Shown here: piece after piece, positions 1 to 5,395 of the stretch | Layout of the letters: every line of letters starts with the position of its first letter | Position numbering within the stretch: the first letter of the stretch is position 1 | From: an uncultured Bermanella sp. | GTDB taxonomy: Bacteria; Pseudomonadota; Gammaproteobacteria; Pseudomonadales; Oceanobacteraceae | DNA length: 5,395 nucleotides | Assembly (NCBI GenBank): GCA_913054445.1 | Contig: CAJXIK010000147.1 | Location: 1-5,395 of the forward strand | Direction of reading: 5' to 3' | Position numbers and translations under genes: made by a program | The notes under the pieces: generated by a model | Databases searched by the model: none | What the model was told of the DNA's origin: nothing | The model's input: the letters and a program-made list of their open reading frames with translations, nothing else

Positions 1-146
1 TTGTTTTTGTTGGGCTTTGCCGTGCATTTTAAAAGCATTCCAGCATGGGTCAAGGGTTAGGGGGGATTTGAGTCGGTAATACGCTAGGAGTTTCATGATA
101 AGCGCAAGAATCGAGTAAAAATAGGATATGCAGGTGATTTTCAGGC

Positions 147-170
147 TTTACACTATCATTTAGCTATAAG
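147..170 (+). promoter_or_regulatory. Weak candidate promoter for the dehydrogenase gene
   Basis: A TTTACA hexamer (147-152) resembles a sigma-70 -35 box, and TATAAG (165-170), TAAGAT (175-180) and TATAAA (180-185) resemble -10 boxes. None pairs with TTTACA at the preferred 16-18 base spacing: the gaps are 12, 22 and 27 bases. The AT-rich composition and closeness to the start codon make this the likeliest promoter area, but the exact boxes are a guess. Use of an activator or another sigma factor is possible and cannot be read from the sequence. Confidence 0.2.
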
Positions 171-186
171 GGATTAAGATATAAAT

Positions 187-192
187 AGAGAG
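187..192 (+). promoter_or_regulatory. Ribosome binding site of the dehydrogenase gene
   Basis: The purine run AGAGAG lies four bases before the ATG at 197. It is a short, imperfect match to the anti-Shine-Dalgarno sequence. It supports this start together with an in-frame TAA at 182-184, which rules out any start further upstream in this frame. Confidence 0.5.
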
Positions 193-196
193 CATC

Positions 197-3100
197 ATGA
201 ATAGACCCGTAAACAAGGACGTTCACCCACAGATTGTTAAGCTCATCGAGCGTTTAAGCGCCACAGCGCCCAAAGGCCAGATGGTTGCCATCGAGCAATT
301 TACCCATATCTATTATGCCGCCACCCCAGACCAAGAACTGGATAGCCGCAAGGTCGATGACCTCTATGGTGCGACCCTGGCGTGCTGGAATTTTTTACAG
401 AAATCCAACGGCTCCAGCAAGATACGGGTGTTTAACCCCGACTTCGAAGAACATGGTTGGCAATCTACGCATACTATAGTGGAGGTCGTACACGCCAACA
501 TGCCCTTCCTAGTGGACTCCATTCGCATGGAATTAAACCGCCGCCAGATGTCCATTCACTTCATTAACCATGCGGTGCTGCCCGTCTCCCGTAAGAAATC
601 TGGCCAGCTAGATTTAGCCGCTAGCTTCGGCGAGGATGCCGATGGCCAAGAAGCGGTTATTTATATTGAAGTGGATCTGCATACCGATGACAAAATACTG
701 GCGGAGCTAACCCAGTCGCTACGGGAAATTCTCGATGAAATTGGCCTGCTGGTGGATGACTATCAGGCATTTAAGGACAAGGCTAAGCAGTCCCTAACAT
801 GGATCAAGGACAGTGCCGGCCCGTTCACCAAGAAAGACACCAGCGAAGCGGTAGCCTTCATAGAATGGTTGATGAATGACCATTTTACCTTCCTCGCCTG
901 TGAAGACTTTGAGGTCAACAAGCAGGATGACAAGACCCTAATTATCCGCGACAGCAGCACCGTCAGTGGTATCTTCAAGCATGATCTGCATGGTCCAGAT
1001 GAATCTGTGTTGGAAGAGCAGCTCGAGAGCGTGCAGATGCTGGTGATGTCGCCGCAATTGGTCACCCTGAGCAAATCGGGGCGGCGTTCGCGCATTCACC
1101 GTCCCGCCTATCCGGATTACATCATTGTTAAACACATAGATAAAAACGGCCGAGTGCTGGGGGGGCGGCGTTTTCTGGGTCTGTTTACCTCCAGCGTGTA
1201 CAGCGAGTCACCGTTTAATATTCCCATCGTGCGTAACAAGGCCCACGCCGTGATTAAACGCAGCGGCCTAGAGACCGTCAGCCATAAGGGCAAGGAGCTG
1301 CGTCACATCTTGGAGGTGTATCCCAGAGACGAGCTATTTCACACCGACGTGAGCCAGCTCACCAAGACGGCGGTGGGGGTCTTGAATATTCAGGAGCGCA
1401 GGCGTACGCAAATTTTCATACGCCGCGACCCACTCAACAAGTTTTTATCCTGCGTGGTGTATGTGCCCAGAGACTTGTACAGCACAGAGTTGCGCCAACG
1501 CATGCAGGACATCTTAGTGGAGGCCTTTGTCCCCAGAGACGTGGAATTTACCACCTTCTTCTCCGAGTCTATTCTGGCACGCACCCATTTTAGCCTGCGT
1601 CTCGACCCAGGCAAGCCCATGGAATTTGACAGCAAGCGCATCGAAAAAGACATTCAGGCGGTGGCGCGTTCTTGGCAGGACGATTTCATGTCGGCCCTAG
1701 TCGAAGGCGTGGGTGAGGAAAAAGGCAATCAGTACTTTCAGTCTTATCGCAACGCCTTTGATGCGAGCTACAGGGAGACCTTTTCGGCGCGCACCGCGGT
1801 GGTGGATGTGCAGCACATTGCCACCATAAAAGACGATCAAGACATCGCCATGAGCCTCTATCGCAACGTGGCCGACAGTGGCAGCATCTTTAAATTTAAG
1901 CTCTATAAGCCTAACGACCTGCTGCCCTTGTCGGACGTGATTCCCATACTGGAGTACCTCGGCCTGAGGGTGATAGGGGAAAACCCCTATGGCTTAACCC
2001 TTACCGATGGCAAGCAATACTATATTCACGACTTCACACTGGTCTATACCTTTAGCGACAACATCGACCTGCATGAAAGCAAGAAGCAGTTCCAGGATGC
2101 GTTTCGTGCCATCTGGTTCGGCAAGGCCGAGAACGACAGCTTTAACCGCTTGTTGCTTGGTGCCAAGATAGACTGGCGAGAGGTGGCCCTGTTGCGCGCC
2201 TACGCCCGCTACATGAAACAAATACGCTTCGGTTTTTCCGAGGCCTTCATCGCCGATACCCTGTGTAAGTACCCAGACTTAACCTCGTTCATGGTGCGTT
2301 ATTTTCAGACGCGTTTCGATACCGCGCACAGCAATCCAGAGGCGCGCAAAAAAAGTGCGAAGAAACTCGATGCCAAATTCTTCGAGATACTGGAAGAGGT
2401 CGAAAGCATCAACGAAGACCGAATCTATCGCCGCTATCACGAAATCATCGGCGCGACCCTGCGCACCAACTTCTTTCAGCGTAATGAAGCCAACGAACTC
2501 AAGCGTTATTTCTCCTTTAAGCTAAGCCCCCACGACATCTCCGACATGCCTCTGCCCAAGCCCATGTTCGAGATTTTTGTGTACAGCCCAAGGGTAGAGG
2601 GCGTGCATTTAAGGGGTGGCAAGGTGGCCCGTGGCGGCTTGCGCTGGTCGGACCGATTCGAAGATTTCCGCACCGAGGTGCTGGGCCTAGTGAAGGCGCA
2701 GCAGGTTAAGAACTCGGTGATCGTGCCGGTGGGCGCCAAAGGGGGCTTCATCGCTAAATGTTTGCCCGACGGGGACCGTGATGCCTTCCTGGCCGAGGGC
2801 ATCGCCTGTTACAAGACCTTTATTTCAGGCTTGCTAGATATCACCGATAACCTGCTGGAGGGTGAGGTGATCCCCCCCCAGCAGGTGATTCGTCACGACG
2901 AAGATGACGCCTATTTAGTGGTGGCGGCCGACAAGGGCACCGCCACCTTTTCCGATATCGCCAACGGCATCGCCATCGAGCGGGGCTTTTGGCTGGGGGA
3001 TGCCTTCGCCAGCGGTGGCAGCGTGGGTTACGACCATAAGAAAATGGGCATCACCGCTAAGGGGGCTTGGGTGTCGGTGCAGCGCCATTTTCGTGAACGG

Positions 3101-5047
3101 GGCGTGGATGTGCAAAACGATGAATTCAGTGTCATCGCTATCGGTGACATGGCGGGAGACGTGTTTGGCAACGGCATGCTGTGTTCCGAACACATCAAGC
3201 TGGTGGCGGCGTTTAATCACCTGCATATTTTCATCGACCCAGCCCCCCACGATGTGGCGGCCAGCTTCAAGGAACGTCAACGCTTATTTGCATTGCCGCG
3301 CAGCGCCTGGAGCGACTATGACGCGGGCCTTATCTCCCAAGGGGGGGCGATTTTTAAACGCTCGGCCAAGTCCATCGAGATCAGCCCGCAGATGAAAGAG
3401 TGCTTTCATATTCAGGCCGATAAACTCTCCCCCAACGACTTAATTACGGCCCTGTTAAAGGCACCGGTGGACCTCATTTGGAACGGCGGCATCGGCACCT
3501 ATATCAAGGCCAGTGGCGAGAGTCATAACGACGCCGGTGACAAGGCCAACGACAGCCTGCGCATCAACGGCAAGCAGTTGCAGGCCAAGGTTATCGGCGA
3601 GGGGGGCAACCTCGGGGTTACCCAGAAGGCGCGCATCGAATTTGCGTTAAGCCGTGGCGGGGCGTCCTTTACCGATTTTATCGACAATGCCGCCGGTGTG
3701 GATTGCTCGGATCACGAGGTCAACATTAAAATTTTGTTGAATAGCCTAGTGAATGCTGGGGATCTCACCGTGAAGCAACGCAATGCGTTTTTAGAGCAGA
3801 TGACCGAGCAGGTATCGGCTCAGGTGCTGATGAACAACTACCGGCAGACTCAGGCCATTGCCCTAGCTTATCGCGAGGCCAAGACCCGTACCAACGAGTA
3901 TCGGCGCTTAATGAACGAGTTAGAAGAGCAGGGCAAGCTTAATCGAGCAATGGAGTTTCTGCCCAGCGAAGACGAGCTAGCCGAGCGTAAATCCCAGCAG
4001 CAGGGGCTCACCCGCCCCGAGTTGTCGGTGCTGATCAGTTATATTAAGGGTGACTTAAAAGAGCAGCTCAACGATCCCGACATTTCACAAAATGAATACC
4101 TGGCCAAAAGCATAGAGAGTGCCTTCCCCGAGGCGCTGGTGAAGCGCTTTCCCGAGGCTCTCTACGATCACCAGCTGCGCAGTGAAATTGTCGCCACCCA
4201 ACTGGCCAACGAGATGGTGAATCGCATGGGTATCACCTATGTGAACCGCATGCGTGACAGCACTGGAGCTAACATCAGCACCATAGTGAAGGCCTATGCT
4301 GCGGCTCGTGACGTGTTTCGTATGAACGATTTGTGGCACCAGATCGAAGCCCTAGATTATCAGGTGAGTTCGGATATTCAGGAGAAGATGATGTCCAGCT
4401 TAATGCGCTTAGTGCGCCGTGGCAGCCGTTGGTTCTTACGCAATCGCCGCCGTGAGATTAACGTGCCCGAAGAAGTCAGCCATTTTCGTGATCGCGCCGC
4501 CGATATCAGCACGCATCTCGGGGAGTTACTGGCCGGTGAAGGCAAGCAAGTGTGGCAAAAATACTATGATCAACTCATCAAGGCGGGGGTGCCTAAAGAA
4601 CTGGCCAGCACGGTGGCGGGCACCAACAACATGTTTTCCGCCTTAAGCATCATCGAGGGGGCCGAGCAAACCCAGCGCAGCGCCGAAGACGTGGCGGCGA
4701 CCTATTATAAGGTGGGGTGTAACCTAGATTTAGAGTGGTTCCTCGAGCAGCTTAATGCCATGCCTGTGCTCAGTCATTGGCAGGCGTTGGCACGGGAAAC
4801 CTATCGGGATGACCTCGACTGGCAGCAACGCACCCTCACCGTGAGCGTGATTAATACTCTGCCAGACGGTGACATCAAGACCCGCATGGATACTTGGTTG
4901 CAGCTCAGCGAACCAATGATCACGCGCTGGCGTAACATGGTGGCGGAATTACGCGAGAGTCAGATTGACGACTTCTCGGTGTTTTCGGTGGCATTGCGGG
5001 AGTTGTTAGACTTGGCTCAGGCCAGTCGGTTAGCCAGTCAGGAATAA
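197..5047 (+). CDS. gdhB: NAD-specific glutamate dehydrogenase, large 180-kDa class
   Basis: Cytoplasmic enzyme that oxidatively deaminates L-glutamate to 2-oxoglutarate and ammonium with NAD+, mainly for amino-acid catabolism. At 1616 residues it is full length for the family (about 1600-1650). The N-terminal half, ACT-like and regulatory in known relatives, shows MPFLVDS (102-108), FIEWLMNDHFTFL (221-233), RFLGLFTS (325-332), RRDP (409-412), YVPRD (422-426) and an ACT-like stretch near 565-592. A helical linker includes LLRAYARYMK (665-674) and LRTNFF (755-760). The dehydrogenase core has KVARGGLRWSDR (809-820), PVGAKGGF (844-851, probable substrate-binding/catalytic K848), ADKGTA (911-916, probable catalytic D912), GDMAGDVFGNG (983-993, nucleotide-binding turn), WNGGIGTY (1095-1102) and GEGGNLG (1134-1140). 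GLTRPELSVL (1270-1279) marks the helical C-terminal region. The catalytic roles are inferred by analogy with the short hexameric GDHs. The start is fixed by an in-frame TAA 12 bases upstream. No signal peptide or membrane segment is apparent. Relatives are allosterically controlled by amino acids such as arginine or aspartate; whether this one is cannot be read here. The gene stands alone in the window. Confidence 0.97.
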   Translation: MNRPVNKDVHPQIVKLIERLSATAPKGQMVAIEQFTHIYYAATPDQELDSRKVDDLYGATLACWNFLQKSNGSSKIRVFNPDFEEHGWQSTHTIVEVVHANMPFLVDSIRMELNRRQMSIHFINHAVLPVSRKKSGQLDLAASFGEDADGQEAVIYIEVDLHTDDKILAELTQSLREILDEIGLLVDDYQAFKDKAKQSLTWIKDSAGPFTKKDTSEAVAFIEWLMNDHFTFLACEDFEVNKQDDKTLIIRDSSTVSGIFKHDLHGPDESVLEEQLESVQMLVMSPQLVTLSKSGRRSRIHRPAYPDYIIVKHIDKNGRVLGGRRFLGLFTSSVYSESPFNIPIVRNKAHAVIKRSGLETVSHKGKELRHILEVYPRDELFHTDVSQLTKTAVGVLNIQERRRTQIFIRRDPLNKFLSCVVYVPRDLYSTELRQRMQDILVEAFVPRDVEFTTFFSESILARTHFSLRLDPGKPMEFDSKRIEKDIQAVARSWQDDFMSALVEGVGEEKGNQYFQSYRNAFDASYRETFSARTAVVDVQHIATIKDDQDIAMSLYRNVADSGSIFKFKLYKPNDLLPLSDVIPILEYLGLRVIGENPYGLTLTDGKQYYIHDFTLVYTFSDNIDLHESKKQFQDAFRAIWFGKAENDSFNRLLLGAKIDWREVALLRAYARYMKQIRFGFSEAFIADTLCKYPDLTSFMVRYFQTRFDTAHSNPEARKKSAKKLDAKFFEILEEVESINEDRIYRRYHEIIGATLRTNFFQRNEANELKRYFSFKLSPHDISDMPLPKPMFEIFVYSPRVEGVHLRGGKVARGGLRWSDRFEDFRTEVLGLVKAQQVKNSVIVPVGAKGGFIAKCLPDGDRDAFLAEGIACYKTFISGLLDITDNLLEGEVIPPQQVIRHDEDDAYLVVAADKGTATFSDIANGIAIERGFWLGDAFASGGSVGYDHKKMGITAKGAWVSVQRHFRERGVDVQNDEFSVIAIGDMAGDVFGNGMLCSEHIKLVAAFNHLHIFIDPAPHDVAASFKERQRLFALPRSAWSDYDAGLISQGGAIFKRSAKSIEISPQMKECFHIQADKLSPNDLITALLKAPVDLIWNGGIGTYIKASGESHNDAGDKANDSLRINGKQLQAKVIGEGGNLGVTQKARIEFALSRGGASFTDFIDNAAGVDCSDHEVNIKILLNSLVNAGDLTVKQRNAFLEQMTEQVSAQVLMNNYRQTQAIALAYREAKTRTNEYRRLMNELEEQGKLNRAMEFLPSEDELAERKSQQQGLTRPELSVLISYIKGDLKEQLNDPDISQNEYLAKSIESAFPEALVKRFPEALYDHQLRSEIVATQLANEMVNRMGITYVNRMRDSTGANISTIVKAYAAARDVFRMNDLWHQIEALDYQVSSDIQEKMMSSLMRLVRRGSRWFLRNRRREINVPEEVSHFRDRAADISTHLGELLAGEGKQVWQKYYDQLIKAGVPKELASTVAGTNNMFSALSIIEGAEQTQRSAEDVAATYYKVGCNLDLEWFLEQLNAMPVLSHWQALARETYRDDLDWQQRTLTVSVINTLPDGDIKTRMDTWLQLSEPMITRWRNMVAELRESQIDDFSVFSVALRELLDLAQASRLASQE

Positions 5048-5052
5048 TAAAC

Positions 5053-5110
5053 GGCGGGTACAATTTTGAAGCGCAGCAAAAAAATAAGCGTTCAATCTGT
5101 GTAATCCGCC
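5053..5110 (+). terminator. Bulged hairpin just after the gene, possible transcript end
   Basis: Directly after the tandem stops, GGCGGGTACA (5053-5062) can pair with TGTAATCCGCC (5100-5110), giving ten pairs including one G-U and one bulged A. Inside, TTGAA plus CGC (5066-5070, 5072-5074) can pair with GCGTTCAA (5088-5095), closing a 13-base loop rich in A. No T-tract follows, so this is not a standard intrinsic terminator. It may stabilise the mRNA 3' end or be the flank of the adjacent repeat. Confidence 0.3.
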
Positions 5111-5113
5111 TTG

Positions 5114-5220
5114 CCCATGATTGGGGTTAACAGCACTGAGGTCGCCGTAGACCCCTCCCTGGGGGCTTGCTTTGGCATCCATGCCAAAACCACCTCACTG
5201 CTGTCAGCCCCAGCCATGGG
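5114..5220. repeat. Cloverleaf-like intergenic repeat element
   Basis: Two 29-base arms, 5114-5142 and 5192-5220, are inverted copies: 24 Watson-Crick pairs, two G-T pairs and three mismatches. Between them sit two further hairpins. One has CCCC (5152-5155) and GGGG (5161-5164) around a five-base loop, extended by AG/CT after one mismatch. The other is TTTGGCAT (5171-5178) and ATGCCAAA (5181-5188), a perfect match around CC. The whole could fold as a three-way structure in RNA or single-stranded DNA. The layout is typical of dispersed non-coding palindromic elements in gammaproteobacteria; that it recurs elsewhere in this genome is inference. No open frame here looks coding. Confidence 0.65.
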
Positions 5221-5224
5221 GCAG

Positions 5225-5245
5225 TTCATTTAGGCCGCTAATGAA
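5225..5245. repeat. Small hairpin
   Basis: TTCATTTAG (5225-5233) pairs with CTAATGAA (5238-5245) with one bulged T, closing a GCCG loop. It begins four bases after the cloverleaf element and may be part of the same repeat unit. The eight pairs are mostly A-T, so it is weak by itself, and no T-tract follows. Confidence 0.35.
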
Positions 5246-5290
5246 ACGAAGCTTAATAGCCAACGCAGCCAACATAACTTAGCTTAAAGG

Positions 5291-5365
5291 TTTAGTGCTT
5301 CTATTGAGGCGGTCTTTGGCATCGAGGCATATGAGAGCATGGCAACCTCAAATAGAAGCACTAAA
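5291..5365. repeat. Near-perfect inverted repeat with palindromic spacer
   Basis: The 19-base arm at 5291-5309 (begins TTTAGTGCTTCTATT, ends GAGG) matches the reverse complement of 5346-5365 throughout, except for one extra A in the second arm. The 36-base spacer is itself partly symmetric: TTGGCAT (5316-5322), CATATG (5328-5333) and ATGGCAA (5339-5345). The size (75 bases) and arms would fit a miniature inverted-repeat element or a bidirectional hairpin, but I see no target-site duplication in the flanks and no T-tract like that of an intrinsic terminator. The spacer shares CTTTGGCATC with the cloverleaf element upstream. Confidence 0.6.
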
Positions 5366-5395
5366 TCTCTGAGCTGGCGGATGAATAAAGTGATA

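Larger units (their letters stand above)
1..196. other. Upstream flank without a supported gene
   Basis: No complete gene is visible. A short open frame enters from the left edge on the plus strand and stops with TAG at 58-60; its 19 residues (hydrophobic start, then HFKSIPAWVKG) could be the end of an upstream gene, but that is too little to name. The stretch has a G6 run near 60-65 and a TTTTAAAA palindrome at 27-34, and becomes AT-rich from about 146 to 187. It most likely carries the control region of the downstream dehydrogenase gene. I saw no tRNA, riboswitch-like or terminator structure in it. Confidence 0.6.
5048..5395. other. Gene-free, repeat-rich 3' flank
   Basis: Apart from the second of two tandem stop codons (TAA at 5048-5050), this stretch has no gene I can support. 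It consists of consecutive inverted-repeat structures: 5053-5110, 5114-5220, 5225-5245 and 5291-5365. Between the last two there is a short direct repeat, AGCCAAC at 5258-5264 and 5267-5273. Short frames are open to the right edge on both strands (plus from 5288, minus ending at 5284), but both run through the inverted repeat, so their openness is weak evidence of coding. An ATG at 5381 near the edge has no well-spaced ribosome binding site. Confidence 0.7.

Noticed and set aside
1..27. Divergent minus-strand gene starting at the CAT at 25-27 (MHGKAQQKQ...)
   Set aside because: Nine codons at the edge, with no well-spaced ribosome binding site and no recognisable family.
23..38. TGCATTTTAAAAGCAT as an ArgR operator, attractive because the Pseudomonas enzyme is arginine-controlled
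   Set aside because: Half-site spacing and the right half do not fit the TGAAT-N4-ATTCA pattern; only TTTTAAAA is truly palindromic.
2915..3395. Long overlapping open frames on both strands inside the dehydrogenase core as nested genes
   Set aside because: They overlap the conserved catalytic region, have compositions typical of shadow frames in GC-rich coding DNA, and show no recognisable motif.
5053..5220. Integron attC-type recombination site, because of the imperfect stems
   Set aside because: No core-site GTTRRRY with a matching RYYYAAC inverse core at the ends, and no cassette gene or integrase nearby.
5284..5395. Minus-strand open frame entering from the right edge and ending ...ASIEALNL with TAA at 5284-5286, as a convergent gene end
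   Set aside because: It lies wholly within and around the inverted repeat, and the opposite strand is open over the same stretch too. No recognisable protein signature is present and the piece is only about 37 codons.
5381..5395. ATG at 5381 as the start of a new plus-strand gene (MNKVI...)
   Set aside because: Only five codons are visible and the GGCGG immediately before it is too close to serve as a ribosome binding site.

Overview
The window is filled almost entirely by one complete plus-strand gene, 197-5047. It encodes a 1616-residue NAD-specific glutamate dehydrogenase of the large (about 180 kDa, GDH180/GdhB) class. Length, the conserved N-terminal segments, the central dehydrogenase core and the C-terminal block are all as expected for this family, with no frameshift or internal stop. 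The protein and its codon style point to a marine-type gammaproteobacterium, most plausibly Shewanella or a close Alteromonadales relative. That placement rests on recognition of protein style, not on a database search.

Layout: positions 1-196 hold no gene I can support. They become AT-rich towards the gene and contain only weak promoter-like hexamers and a modest purine-rich ribosome binding site. The gene ends in tandem TAA codons at 5045-5050. The last 345 bases (5051-5395) carry no credible gene but are dense in inverted repeats. These are a bulged hairpin just after the stop codons (5053-5110), a cloverleaf-like element with 29-base outer arms and two inner hairpins (5114-5220), a small hairpin (5225-5245), and a nearly perfect 19/20-base inverted repeat with a partly palindromic spacer (5291-5365). 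The second and fourth share the 10-mer CTTTGGCATC and the GAGG...CCTCA frame, which suggests related or composite dispersed intergenic repeats.

Function: the enzyme oxidatively deaminates L-glutamate to 2-oxoglutarate and ammonium with NAD+, feeding amino-acid carbon into the TCA cycle. It stands as a single transcription unit here as far as the window shows. The gene itself is ordinary. The structured, repeat-rich 3' flank is the part worth a second look, and I do not see a convincing new multi-gene system.
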